In this document: piece after piece, positions 1-8,482 of the stretch
How positions within the stretch are numbered: the stretch's first letter is position 1
Layout: the number at the start of each line of letters is the position of its first letter
DNA from: Chloroflexota bacterium
Lineage (GTDB): Bacteria > Chloroflexota > Anaerolineae > UBA4142
Length of the DNA: 64,000 nucleotides
Direction of reading: 5' to 3'
Assembly: GCA_023381515.1 (NCBI GenBank)
Contig: JAMCQI010000079.1
Span: forward strand, 10,190-74,189
Position numbers and translations under genes: made by a program
The notes under the pieces: model-generated
Database searches by the model: none
Told to the model about the DNA's origin: nothing
Seen by the model: the letters and a program-made list of their open reading frames with translations, nothing else

Positions 1-344
1 CATCCGGGCAGATTAACTCCCATGCTCTGCTTGTTCGGGCAGATGGAGCCTCGCCCGGTCAGGCAAAACTGGCATTTGCCGCATGGATAGTTCGGCTCGA
101 CCGTCACTCTCTGCCCGACCCGGATCGCCGTCACCTGCGTGCCGACGGCCGCTACCCGCCCGACTAGTTCGTGCCCCAGCAGATGGGGATAAGGCACAAC
201 GCGGTGCCCGGCATAGAACGAAACGTCAGAGCCGCAGACACCAACGCGTGTCGGCTGAATGAGCACTTGATCTGGCCCGACGATCGGCCTTTCAACCTCA
301 CGGATCTCAACCTGCTCCGGCGCCAATAAGAATGCCGCTTTCAT
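1..344 (-). CDS. Zinc-dependent alcohol dehydrogenase, N-terminal part (runs off window)
   Basis: The first 114 residues of a medium-chain, zinc-binding dehydrogenase are readable on the reverse strand; the rest lies beyond the window edge. It begins MKAAFLLAPEQVEIREVERP. Visible are the catalytic-zinc region VCGSDVSFYAGH and the GHE motif (LLGHELVGRVAAVG), then the structural-zinc lobe PCGKCQFCLTGRGSIC with the four spaced cysteines. The family oxidises alcohols or polyols with NAD(P) in the cytoplasm. The ATG at 344-342 is 25 bp past the stop of the upstream cupin gene, so the two are probably co-transcribed. The substrate cannot be told; the surrounding transporter, ThDP enzyme and IclR regulator suggest a role in catabolism. 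Confidence 0.93.
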   Translation of the reverse strand, partial: MKAAFLLAPEQVEIREVERPIVGPDQVLIQPTRVGVCGSDVSFYAGHRVVPYPHLLGHELVGRVAAVGTQVTAIRVGQRVTVEPNYPCGKCQFCLTGRGSICPNKQSMGVNLPG

Positions 345-368
345 CCTTCTTCCCTCATCCTTCATCCT

Positions 369-749
369 TTACGTCTTGGGCAGCTCTCCCGGCGGCGTGT
401 ACATCCAAACAAGCCACAGCGGCTCATTGCCATTGTTCACGTGCTGATGGAATTGCCCCTCGGGAATGAACACCCAATCTCCGGGCTCGAACGGGATTCG
501 CCGGCCATCTTCTGTCACCACCTCGCCGCTCCCGCGGACCATAATGTCCACTTCTTCGGAGCCGGGGTGGTTGTGCCGCGAAGAGGATTCGCCGGGCTCA
601 AAGATCGTCAGCCCCGCGACAATGTTCTTCGAACCGACCAGGTCCTTGTCGACGAGACGAAAGGCCTTGCGGCGAAAGCCGGGCGATTCTAGCCCAATCC
701 AAATCTCCTTGCCGTCCTTGAACGGACGCAGTACCTTTGTTTCCGCCAT
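369..749 (-). CDS. Cupin-domain protein
   Basis: A 126-residue single-domain cupin. The first cupin motif is seen as SSRHNHPGSEEVDIMVRGSGEV (shortened here: residues about 57-78, with His-x-His and Glu metal ligands) and the second as FEPGDWVFIPEGQFHQHVN, giving the usual metal site of a small beta-barrel. Small cupins act as isomerases, dioxygenases or sugar/acid-binding proteins, and sequence alone does not decide here. It lies downstream of the HAAT transporter genes and just upstream of the zinc dehydrogenase on the same strand, so it probably works on the same imported compound. Confidence 0.85.
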   Translation of the reverse strand: MAETKVLRPFKDGKEIWIGLESPGFRRKAFRLVDKDLVGSKNIVAGLTIFEPGESSSRHNHPGSEEVDIMVRGSGEVVTEDGRRIPFEPGDWVFIPEGQFHQHVNNGNEPLWLVWMYTPPGELPKT

Positions 750-812
750 GTTTCCTCCTGTGGTTCAGAGCGAGTGGTGTTCCACCAACTCTCAATTTGC
801 AGAATCTGGTTA

Positions 813-1520
813 CTACCCTGCTCCCAAATAGGCGTGCTGCACGACCACATTCTCTCGCAACATCTCGGCACTATCTGCGAATCGGATCTTGCCCGTTTCC
901 AGCACGATGCCCCGATGGGCGACCTTGAGCGCGCCACGGGCATTCTGCTCGCTCAAAAGAATTGTCATCCCTTGTTTGTTTAGATCCGCGATGATCTCGA
1001 ATATGCGCTTGACCAGGATCGGGGATAATCCCAGCGAGGGTTCATCCATGATCAGCACCTTGGGTTTGGACATCAAAGCGCGCGCAACCGCCAGCATCTG
1101 CTGCTCGCCGCCGCTCAAGGAACCCGCGAGTTGTTTCTGCCGTCCTTGGAGCGCCGGGAACGTCTCGTACATCCGAGCTTTGTCCTGGGCAATCGCCGCC
1201 TGATCGGACCGATGATACGCGCCCATATCCAGGTTCTCGTCCACGGTTAGAACAGGGAAGACTCGCCGCCCTTCCGGTACGTATCCGACACCCAGCGCCA
1301 CTACCTTGTCCGCGCTCAGCTTGTGGATCGGAGTACCGGCTAACGTGATGCTGCCCTCGCGGGGGTGGAGCAGACCGCAGATCGTCTTGATCGTCGTGGA
1401 TTTCCCCGCGCCGTTCGCACCAATCAAGGCAGTGACCTCGCCCTCACGCACCTGGAAAGAGATGCCCTTGACGGCGTGGATATGGCCATAGTAGACATTT
1501 AGATTCTCGACGGTGATCAC
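813..1520 (-). CDS. livF: Branched-chain amino-acid-type ABC transporter, ATP-binding protein LivF
   Basis: One of the two ATPases of a HAAT-family importer. The 235 residues match the usual LivF length. Walker A is GANGAGKST (about residue 34), the ABC signature is LSGGEQQML, and Walker B is VLIMDEPSLGLSP, followed by the switch region. It overlaps livG by 4 bp (start codon inside the livG stop), the tight coupling expected of transporter operons. It would pair with LivG on the cytoplasmic side of LivH-LivM. HAAT systems also carry amides, urea or aromatic acids, so the true substrate may not be leucine or valine. Confidence 0.96.
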   Translation of the reverse strand: MITVENLNVYYGHIHAVKGISFQVREGEVTALIGANGAGKSTTIKTICGLLHPREGSITLAGTPIHKLSADKVVALGVGYVPEGRRVFPVLTVDENLDMGAYHRSDQAAIAQDKARMYETFPALQGRQKQLAGSLSGGEQQMLAVARALMSKPKVLIMDEPSLGLSPILVKRIFEIIADLNKQGMTILLSEQNARGALKVAHRGIVLETGKIRFADSAEMLRENVVVQHAYLGAG

Positions 1521-2281
1521 AGGTCTTCCTCCTTCCCCAGATAAGCCTCGATCACCACCGGGTTACTGCTCACCTCTGCAGCAGTCCCTTCCGCAATTTT
1601 CTTTCCATAATCAAGCGCTGTGATGGCGTCGCAGATGTTCATCACGAGCTTCATGTCGTGCTCGACGAGAAATATCGTCACGCCAGAGCCGCGGATCTTG
1701 AGTAGCGTTTCCCTGAGCACATCGGTTTCCGTTTCGTTGAGACCTGCCGCCGGTTCATCCAGGAGCACGATCTTGGGGTCCGTCGCGAGGGCTCGTGCCA
1801 TTTCGACCCGGCGCTGGTTCCCATAAGGAAGACTCGTCGCCCGTTTGTGGCTATATTCCGCAATATCGAGAAGGGTCAGCAGGCTCATCGCCCTGTCGGT
1901 CAACTCTTTCTCTTCGCGCCGCACCGCAACAGGATCCAGAATCTGCTGCCACAGTTGGGTCTTGGCATGATGGCCCATGGCCACGAGAACGTTGTCGAGC
2001 ACTGTCATGCTGCTGAACAGACGCAGATTCTGGAATGTGCGCGCAAAGCCGCGCGCGGTAATTTGATGAGCGGGCAGACCCGAGATCGTTGCCCCATCAA
2101 ACGCAACCTTGCCTTGCGTCGGTTTGTAATAGCCCGACACAACATTAAAGATCGTGGTCTTGCCGGAGCCGTTCGGGCCAATCAGGCCATGAATCTCGCC
2201 CGTCTTGACCGTCATCGAGACGTCGTTGACGGCGACGAGACCCCCAAATGCCATCGTGAGGTTTTCAATCTCCAGTGACAT
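1517..2281 (-). CDS. livG: Branched-chain amino-acid-type ABC transporter, ATP-binding protein LivG
   Basis: The second ATPase of the importer, 254 residues. Walker A is GPNGSGKTT, the signature is LPYGNQRRVEMARAL (the LxYGxQR variant typical of LivG) and Walker B is IVLLDEPAAGLNETE. It starts inside the end of livM (17 bp overlap) and its stop overlaps the livF start, so the ATPases and permease are translated as a unit. ATP binding and hydrolysis drive transport through LivHM. Confidence 0.96.
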   Translation of the reverse strand: MSLEIENLTMAFGGLVAVNDVSMTVKTGEIHGLIGPNGSGKTTIFNVVSGYYKPTQGKVAFDGATISGLPAHQITARGFARTFQNLRLFSSMTVLDNVLVAMGHHAKTQLWQQILDPVAVRREEKELTDRAMSLLTLLDIAEYSHKRATSLPYGNQRRVEMARALATDPKIVLLDEPAAGLNETETDVLRETLLKIRGSGVTIFLVEHDMKLVMNICDAITALDYGKKIAEGTAAEVSSNPVVIEAYLGKEEDL

Positions 2282-3281
2282 TCGGCTCTCCCGTCTGCAG
2301 CGACTCAGCCGTTGGCTTGCGCGCCCAAGGCCAGGTTATGCCTCCCCGTTCTTCAATCCGCCGGGTCAGGCCCACAACGCCGCCCGGAACGAACAAAACA
2401 ATGATCATGATCGCCAACCCGAACCCCACCAGTTGCCAGTTGCCGATCGCGCGCAGCCACTCTTGGGTTAGCGGCAGCCCGAGCCCGCCGACGACCGAGC
2501 CCGCCAGGCTGCCCATGCCGCCAATCATCGTCATCGTCAGCACAAAAAGGGCCGACTTGAACTCAAAAATGTCCGGGCTGATGTAGGTATTCATGTGCGC
2601 GTACAACACGCCGGACACGCCGCAGTAAACCGCGGCAATGGCATTTGCCAGAACCTGATAATACGCCGTGTTGACGCCCATCGCCTTGGCCGCTACATAG
2701 TCATCTCGAATGGCAACAAAGGATCGCCCGATGCGATGGCCCACGATCTGCCGTGCCACCAGGTAGCCGATGACGACACACGCCAGGACCAGGTAGTAAA
2801 AGCGCTCGTCGCCGTCAATGGGAATCCCGAATAGATTCGGCATCTGAATGCCCGAAATGCCCAGCGGACCTTCGGTTAACCACGTCTCGTTGACCATGAT
2901 GATGTTGATGGTCTCGGCCAAGCCGATGGTTACCAGCGCCAGGTAGTGGGAGCGGACTTTGAGCATCGGCAGAGCGATGAGTGCGCCGACAATGCCAGAG
3001 AGGACCATCCCGACCGGCAGATTGATCCATATCGGCATCCCCAATCGGGTGTTGAGGATCGCCGCCGTGTAAGCTCCCACGCCCCAGAACGCACCCAGCG
3101 CCAGGTTGATCTGCCCGCAGTACCCCATCGCGATGTTGAGCCCTAGACTCAGCAGAATATAGAGGCCCGCCATGTTGACGATATGGACAACATACCGGTT
3201 CGGCGCGACGAGTGGAAACGCCAACAAGACGAGGCTTGCGAGCACAACGAGAGCATACTTGATGCTCGACCGGTTCTTCAT
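2265..3281 (-). CDS. livM: Branched-chain amino-acid-type ABC transporter, permease LivM
   Basis: A 338-residue integral membrane permease with about nine hydrophobic segments. The family hallmarks are visible: LSLGLNIAMGYCGQINLALGAFWGVGAY near the N terminus (start of this stretch at residue about 45) and GGMGSLAGSVVGG near residue 255, the coupling region for the ATPases. Its stop overlaps livG. The start ATG lies 9 bp after the livH stop. It forms the transmembrane channel with LivH. Confidence 0.95.
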   Translation of the reverse strand: MKNRSSIKYALVVLASLVLLAFPLVAPNRYVVHIVNMAGLYILLSLGLNIAMGYCGQINLALGAFWGVGAYTAAILNTRLGMPIWINLPVGMVLSGIVGALIALPMLKVRSHYLALVTIGLAETINIIMVNETWLTEGPLGISGIQMPNLFGIPIDGDERFYYLVLACVVIGYLVARQIVGHRIGRSFVAIRDDYVAAKAMGVNTAYYQVLANAIAAVYCGVSGVLYAHMNTYISPDIFEFKSALFVLTMTMIGGMGSLAGSVVGGLGLPLTQEWLRAIGNWQLVGFGLAIMIIVLFVPGGVVGLTRRIEERGGITWPWARKPTAESLQTGEPNVTGD

Positions 3282-3290
3282 CGAACCCCC

Positions 3291-4184
3291 TTATACCTTG
3301 TCGACAGTGACTTCGCCGACGATTCCGCCGGGTCGGAACATCAGGACGACGATCATCACGACGAAAGCGATGCCTTTGGTGTAGGAGGAGGAAATAAACC
3401 CAGCCGAGATTGCCTCAAGGACCCCGAAGACCAGGCCTCCGGCAATGGCGCCCGGGATGCTTCCCGCGCCGCCAAGAATGAATGCGGCGAATCCTTTGAG
3501 ACCGACGGGGCTGCCCATCGCAGGATTGACATACACAATGGGCGCGGCGAGGATGCCTGCCGCGGCCGCAAGTCCTGCCCCAATGGCAAACGTTAGCGCG
3601 TTGGTGGTGTTGACGGGAATGCCCATTGCGCTCGCCGTTTCGCGATCGGACGCGGCGGCACGCATCGCCTTCCCGATCTTCGCTTTGCCCAAAAACAGGT
3701 TTAGCCCAATCATGAGCACAGCGGAGACGCCGATGAGCAACAGCATCTGAGGCAGCAGTGCCACACCGCCGATCACGATGGGAGTATTCGGCAATGGCGA
3801 TTTGACCGCGAATCCTTCTGCCCCCCAGGTGATGATCGCCAGATTGTCGAGCACATATCCCAACCCAATCGTCCCAAGCAGCATTAACATCAGATCCATG
3901 TTCGCGAGCGGCCGAAAGACCCGTTCGAGAATCACTCCCAAGACCGCGTTTAACAAGATGCCGACGACGAAGGCAATGGGGTATGGCACCTGCAGCCCCA
4001 TTACCATCCCTTGGTACCAGATGATGCCGAAATAGGTGCCGATCATGTAGATGCTGCCGTGGGCAAAGTTGACCAAACCCATCGAGCGGTAAACCATCGA
4101 GTACCCAAGCGCGACAAGCGCGTACAGACTGCCGATGCCGATTCCGCCGACAATGGTTTGCAGGAAAATGCTGACGATATTCAT
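3291..4184 (-). CDS. livH: Branched-chain amino-acid-type ABC transporter, permease LivH
   Basis: A 297-residue permease. The chosen start, ATG at 4184, gives MNIVSIFLQTIVGGIGIGS and follows a strong Shine-Dalgarno (GGAAGGGG) 4-5 bases upstream; the open frame extends 34 codons further but would run through the hairpin at 4200-4233 and into the binding-protein gene. Family marks are SLYALVALGYSMVYRSMGLVNFAHG near the N terminus (first 40 residues), GRAMRAAASDRETASAMG-like coupling loop (seen as KAMRAAASDRETASAMG) and GGAGSIPGAIAGG. Partner of LivM. Confidence 0.95.
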   Translation of the reverse strand: MNIVSIFLQTIVGGIGIGSLYALVALGYSMVYRSMGLVNFAHGSIYMIGTYFGIIWYQGMVMGLQVPYPIAFVVGILLNAVLGVILERVFRPLANMDLMLMLLGTIGLGYVLDNLAIITWGAEGFAVKSPLPNTPIVIGGVALLPQMLLLIGVSAVLMIGLNLFLGKAKIGKAMRAAASDRETASAMGIPVNTTNALTFAIGAGLAAAAGILAAPIVYVNPAMGSPVGLKGFAAFILGGAGSIPGAIAGGLVFGVLEAISAGFISSSYTKGIAFVVMIVVLMFRPGGIVGEVTVDKV

Positions 4185-4199
4185 TGATTCCCCTTCCGT

Positions 4200-4233
4200 G
4201 GACCTGTCAGGTCTCGGTCGACCTGACAGGTCC
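4200..4233. repeat. Perfect inverted repeat between the binding-protein and permease genes
   Basis: Two 13-base arms, GGACCTGTCAGGT (4200-4212) and ACCTGACAGGTCC (4221-4233), pair perfectly around an 8-base loop. No T-run follows on the reverse strand, so it is not a classical terminator. It sits between the abundant periplasmic binding-protein gene and the permease genes, where a stable hairpin commonly protects the upstream mRNA or attenuates the downstream one. Each arm contains the near-palindrome GACCTGTCAGGTC, so it could also be a copy of a dispersed palindromic element. Confidence 0.85.
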
Positions 4234-4246
4234 AAAGAAATCCACC

Positions 4247-5449
4247 TTATTGACCAGAGTAAGGAATCAGTTTCCCCCCCTTCCAAACGCCCAGTTGGGT
4301 CTTGTCTATCGTTTCGCCATTCGATTGAACATTGAATGTTCCTTGTAGACCCTTGTATCCGGAGATCTTGTGGAACGCGGCCGCGATCGCCTCGCCCGTC
4401 TCGTTAGGATACGCGGCGTCCATCGCCATCAGCAGCATCTGCGTTCCATCGTACGTGTTCGCGCCGTGAACTTCCGCGTCTTCATTCCACTTGGCTTTGT
4501 ATCTCGCCGCAAATGCTTTGGTCATGTCGTTCAAATCGTTGGTGAGATAGGGTGCGGTTGCATACACGCCTTCTACAACATCGGAGCCTGCCGTCTCTGC
4601 GAATTTGGGCGTCGCGATAGCAGACCCGCCAGCCATTTGACCCTTGAACCCAAGCTGGCGCGCTTGCTTGGCGATCAGACCGGATGCCACTTCGGAACCG
4701 CCAAACAAGAGGACTTCGGGATTCGTTTGCAGAATCCTGGTCAACTGTCCTGTAAAGTCCTTGTCGTCAATGCCATAGCTTTCGCGCGCGAGAGCCTGTA
4801 GGCCATCAGCCTTCAGGGCAGCTTCTTGGTAGTCCGCTTCGCCCTTGCCATAGGCGGAGGTATCCGTAATGATGGCGAACTTTTTAAAGCCCTTGGTCTT
4901 TACCAGGAAATCTACCAGCGGGGTTTCGTAGGCCGGACCCGCAGGGCAGGCTCGAAAGACATACGCGCTTCCCTTGTTGGTAATGTCTGTGTTCGTCCCA
5001 TTGGTGAGCTGGGGGATCTTGTACTGGGCGAAAATCGGAATGTCCGCGAGCGCCGTGTTGCTGTTTGAAGTTGCCCAAACCGCCACGACTTTGTCATCCG
5101 TCGCGACCTTTTGCGCCAGTCCAACCGACTTGGTCGGGTCGGCTTCGTCGTCGTAAGAGACGATCTGAATGGGGCGACCATGAATGCCGCCCGCCGCGTT
5201 CTTTTCGTCCACGGCAAGCGTGACACCCTTTTTCATCCAGTCTCCCAAAACGGCATTCGTGCCGCTCATCGCGGCGATGATGCCGATTTTGATCGGTTCG
5301 CCGGTCGCCTTGGCGGCCGAAGTGGGCTGTGCGGCGGCTGTGGTCGGCTGAGCGGGCGCCGCCGTTGGCTGCGGGGCGGCAGCGGGGGCTGCACAGGCGG
5401 CGAGTAACACACCTAGTACGATCAGTCCGAACAAGATTGTGCGCTTCAT
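4247..5449 (-). CDS. Branched-chain amino-acid-type ABC transporter, substrate-binding lipoprotein
   Basis: A 400-residue periplasmic-binding-protein (Peripla_BP_6 type) lipoprotein. The start ATG at 5449 follows GGAGGAGAC; the longer frame upstream has no reason to be used. The signal peptide MKRTILFGLIVLGVLLAAC ends in the lipobox LAAC with Cys19 as lipid anchor. A low-complexity Ala/Pro/Thr linker (residues about 20-45) tethers the two-lobed ligand domain, which begins IKIGIIAAMSGTNAVLG and contains VVAVWATSNSNTALA, the usual ligand-contact loop. It captures solute outside the membrane and delivers it to LivHM. First gene of the transporter block after the ThDP enzyme gene. Confidence 0.95.
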   Translation of the reverse strand: MKRTILFGLIVLGVLLAACAAPAAAPQPTAAPAQPTTAAAQPTSAAKATGEPIKIGIIAAMSGTNAVLGDWMKKGVTLAVDEKNAAGGIHGRPIQIVSYDDEADPTKSVGLAQKVATDDKVVAVWATSNSNTALADIPIFAQYKIPQLTNGTNTDITNKGSAYVFRACPAGPAYETPLVDFLVKTKGFKKFAIITDTSAYGKGEADYQEAALKADGLQALARESYGIDDKDFTGQLTRILQTNPEVLLFGGSEVASGLIAKQARQLGFKGQMAGGSAIATPKFAETAGSDVVEGVYATAPYLTNDLNDMTKAFAARYKAKWNEDAEVHGANTYDGTQMLLMAMDAAYPNETGEAIAAAFHKISGYKGLQGTFNVQSNGETIDKTQLGVWKGGKLIPYSGQ

Positions 5450-5627
5450 AGCTAGTCTCCTCCGGTTGTTACGAGCGGTTGAGAGCATTTCGTACTCGTC
5501 ATGTTCATCACCCGGGTTCGGATAGGCGTCGGATGATCACCCCCCTCCTCCAGAAACAGGCGACGCGGTGGTTTCGGATTTGGTTCTTGAAATCCCCCGC
5601 GACATGTCACCTGTCTGTCTTCTCTTC

Positions 5628-7358
5628 TTACCTTCCTTTCCGATAAATGTCGTTGATATTCCAGTACCCCGGCGTCGGAGTCGGCGCATTTTCCATTGGA
5701 GCATGAATGACGGTCGGGATGCCGGACGCGAGTGCCTCACGGAGCGCGGGACCGAGCTCGCTTGCAGCGCGGATCAGGACGCCTTGCGCGCCGCACGCCC
5801 GGGCGACGTCGGCATAGGCCACGCGATATTCTTTTCCCTCGCTCTCGAACACACAGCCAAAACTCCACCCATAATGCGCTTTCTCCAGGCCGGCGATTGT
5901 GCCAAAGGCGCAGTTGTCCATTACGACCCAGACCACCGGGATCTCAGCTTCCATCGCCGTCGCGACGACCGACATGTTGCTGCCAAAAGCTCCGTCGCCG
6001 ACAAGCGCGATCGCGGCACGCTCCGGACGGGCCACCTTGACCCCTAACACGGCGGCGGGTCCAAACCCCATCGTCGCCAACCCACTGGGCGTAATAAAAG
6101 CGCCGGGGACATTGATGGGGAACTGCTGGGCGACCCCGTTCTTGTTCCATCCCACGTCCGTCACGAGATAACCATCTTCTGGCAGCGCCTTGCGCACCTC
6201 GGCCAGAATGCGCTCCGGCCGCAGCGGATACTGATCCGAACTCCACTGGTCTGCCCAGTTCGCGGCAAAGTCCTGCCGTCCCTGAGCGATTCTTTCTCGC
6301 AAGCCGTTGCGCGGCCGATGCTCGCATCCCCGAGCAGCCCCGGCGATCATCCCAAGGGCATTCTTGGCATCGGCGATGACGCCCAGTTCCGTCGGGAAAT
6401 TGCGACCGATCTCGGCAGGATCAATATCTATATGGATCAAGCGCGTTGGCGGAATGGCAAAAGTGTATCGAGAGTCCCACGAACTGGAGTTCGCCTCTGC
6501 CAACCGCGTGCCGACCGCGAGGATCAAGTCCGCCTCGCGGCACATTTCATTGGCGATCGGTGTTCCCCAAAAGCCCGTCATGCCAAGCAAGAGCGGATGA
6601 TCGTCGCGTAAGCACCCCTTGCCCATTAGCGTGTGCGCGACCGGCGCTTCAACCGCCTCTGCCAGTGCGGCCAGTTCTTGCGTTGCATGCGCGCCCAAAA
6701 CACCGCCACCCACGTAAATCACAGGGCGCTCGGCATCGGCCAGCGCCTGTGCAACCCGTTCGGCAGTGGCAGTGTCAATCGTAGGACGCACGATCGGCGC
6801 AGGCATCTGGCTGAATGCCCCCACAGGCAGATCGGCCGAAAAGACGTCCATCGGGACGTCCACGAGGACAGGACCGGGACGGCCGGATTGGGCAAGATGG
6901 AACGCACGCTCGACCGTGCGCGGCAAGTCCTCCACCCGGTCCACTCGATAAATGCGCTTGCAAAAGGGGCGATAGATCTCAAACTGGTCGCCGTCGAGAT
7001 GCAGATTGACTTCTTGATGGGGATGGCGGCCGAAGTAGTAGGAGGGCACGTCGCCCGCGATGACGACCATCGGGATCGAATCGAGCGCGGCGTTCGCCAC
7101 ACCCGTGGTGGCATTCGTCAGGCCGGGCCCCAGGTGAGTCAAGAGGACGCCCGGCTTGCCCGAGGCACGCGCATAACCGTCGGCGGCGTGCGCCGCCACC
7201 TGCTCGTGTCGCGCTGTGATATAGCGGACTCGGCCGTGCCCCAGAGCATCCATCATCGCAATGATCGTATGCCCGGTCAACCCGAAGACGACCTCGACTC
7301 CGAGGTGTTCCAGATAATCGACCAATTGATAGGCGGCAATACGTGTTTCCGTCATCAT
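5628..7358 (-). CDS. ThDP-dependent enzyme, acetolactate-synthase-like
   Basis: A 576-residue protein with the three-domain layout of the acetolactate synthase / benzoylformate decarboxylase superfamily. The N-terminal pyrimidine-binding domain has the catalytic glutamate in ITARHEQVAAHAADGYAR; the middle domain has the usual VYVGGGVLGA strand; the C-terminal domain has the ThDP/Mg motif starting GDGAFGSNMS and ending at the Asn of VVMDN. It cleaves or joins 2-keto or 2-hydroxy acids using thiamine diphosphate and Mg. No regulatory ilvN-like subunit is nearby, so a catabolic lyase or decarboxylase is more likely than valine biosynthesis. Its ATG overlaps the stop of the IclR gene (ATGATGA), so both are translationally coupled and probably co-regulated. 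Confidence 0.9.
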   Translation of the reverse strand: MMTETRIAAYQLVDYLEHLGVEVVFGLTGHTIIAMMDALGHGRVRYITARHEQVAAHAADGYARASGKPGVLLTHLGPGLTNATTGVANAALDSIPMVVIAGDVPSYYFGRHPHQEVNLHLDGDQFEIYRPFCKRIYRVDRVEDLPRTVERAFHLAQSGRPGPVLVDVPMDVFSADLPVGAFSQMPAPIVRPTIDTATAERVAQALADAERPVIYVGGGVLGAHATQELAALAEAVEAPVAHTLMGKGCLRDDHPLLLGMTGFWGTPIANEMCREADLILAVGTRLAEANSSSWDSRYTFAIPPTRLIHIDIDPAEIGRNFPTELGVIADAKNALGMIAGAARGCEHRPRNGLRERIAQGRQDFAANWADQWSSDQYPLRPERILAEVRKALPEDGYLVTDVGWNKNGVAQQFPINVPGAFITPSGLATMGFGPAAVLGVKVARPERAAIALVGDGAFGSNMSVVATAMEAEIPVVWVVMDNCAFGTIAGLEKAHYGWSFGCVFESEGKEYRVAYADVARACGAQGVLIRAASELGPALREALASGIPTVIHAPMENAPTPTPGYWNINDIYRKGR

Positions 7359-8155
7359 TCGCTCCGCAAGATGGATTGAAAATACGTGCCTCGATACCCC
7401 ATCGCCTGGGAGGCCTGCGCCGCGAGCTGCAGGAGGATCGGTGTGAACCTGGCGGCCTGGTCGTCCGTAAAGCGTGTGATGGGGCCGGCGACGTTGAGTG
7501 CGGCAACCACTCTCCCGGTCGAGTCGAAGATAGGTGCGCCAAGCCCCAGCGCATCTTCAAACCGCTCGCCGTGGCTGATGGCATATCCGCAGTTCCGGAT
7601 GATCTCGAGCTCTTTGAGGAGTTGCTTGCGTACGACGATCGTCCTGGAGGTCATTCGTTCGAGAGGCTTACTGAGGACTTGTCTTACGATCTCTTCTGGA
7701 GCAAAAGCGAGGAGGGCTTTGCCGGCAGACCCGGCGTGGAGGGGCATGCGTTCGCCGCGGCGGACGACAACGCGCACCGATTCTGGGCTCTCGATGCGCT
7801 CGACACAAATGCGCTCGGTCCCTTCACGCACATAGATACTGGCTGTTTCGCAAGTCACCCGGTGCAGTTCGACGAGAGCCGCGCGGGCGGCCCTCGCGAC
7901 ATCCAGCTGGCTCATATAAGCAGAGCTCCAGGTCAGCACCTTGGAGCCCATTATGTAGCGGCGCGTCGCCGTGTTCTGGCCGAGGACCCCTAGTGCCTGC
8001 AAGCTCTGAAGGAGTCGTCCCGCCGTGCTGCGCGACAAGTGGAGATGGCGCGCGATTTCGCTCACGCCCCATTCCGGCTGCTCCGGTCGAAAACAATCCA
8101 GAATGGACACTGCACGCGCAAGGCTCTTCTCGCTCGAGTTGTCGCCGGTGGCCAT
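7355..8155 (-). CDS. IclR-family transcriptional regulator
   Basis: A 266-residue regulator. The N-terminal winged helix-turn-helix spans residues about 10-70 (RAVSILDCFRPEQPEWGVSE, then LHLSRSTAGRLLQSLQALG as recognition region). The C-terminal effector domain (about 85-255) contains SAGKALLAFAP and the typical GYAISHGERFEDALGLGAPIFD stretch (given here in part: GYAISHGERFEDALG). IclR proteins bind small organic acids and control adjacent catabolic operons. It is the first gene of the operon with the ThDP enzyme and probably the transporter. A 17-bp site lies 20 bp upstream of its start codon, pointing to autoregulation. Confidence 0.93.
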   Translation of the reverse strand: MATGDNSSEKSLARAVSILDCFRPEQPEWGVSEIARHLHLSRSTAGRLLQSLQALGVLGQNTATRRYIMGSKVLTWSSAYMSQLDVARAARAALVELHRVTCETASIYVREGTERICVERIESPESVRVVVRRGERMPLHAGSAGKALLAFAPEEIVRQVLSKPLERMTSRTIVVRKQLLKELEIIRNCGYAISHGERFEDALGLGAPIFDSTGRVVAALNVAGPITRFTDDQAARFTPILLQLAAQASQAMGYRGTYFQSILRSE

Positions 8156-8175
8156 GCTCGACTCCAGTCAGGGTC

Positions 8176-8192
8176 GTCCCACATCACAGGAC
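8176..8192. promoter_or_regulatory. Putative IclR operator, promoter-proximal copy
   Basis: GTCCCACATCACAGGAC. The outer four bases form an inverted repeat (GTCC/GGAC). It lies 20 bp ahead of the IclR start codon and matches a second copy at 8348-8364 at 15 of 17 positions. Two such copies in an otherwise unstructured 327-bp intergenic stretch upstream of a regulator gene are what operator sites look like; binding itself is inferred. Confidence 0.6.
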
Positions 8193-8347
8193 GGCGTCCC
8201 ACGCCCTGCCGGGCCAAGAAAACGCGATTGCCAGAAAACAGAATCGCTAGCGGTACTCGAAAAACACGCGCCAGATATCAGGTTACCACGAAAAGACACC
8301 GCCGCCACGAGAGGGCCGGCTGAGGGTCAAACAAGAGGAAATTTGTT

Positions 8348-8364
8348 GTCCCACATCGTAGGAC
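8348..8364. promoter_or_regulatory. Putative IclR operator, distal copy
   Basis: GTCCCACATCGTAGGAC, with GTCC/GGAC ends, differing from the proximal copy in two central bases. It lies about 190 bp upstream of the IclR start. The centre-to-centre spacing of the copies is 172 bp, which would allow looping or mark the true distal promoter. The remaining intergenic sequence (8193-8347 and 8365-8482) holds no gene or hairpin I can recognise. Confidence 0.55.
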
Positions 8365-8482
8365 GAAGTATCATATCCTGGTGTTTATCATAGCACTCTT
8401 ATGCGAGAAAGGCAAATTGCATTCTCGTCAATATTCTCCCACGACTGCGCACTAACGATAGGGCCTCGAATATGTCCGATCA

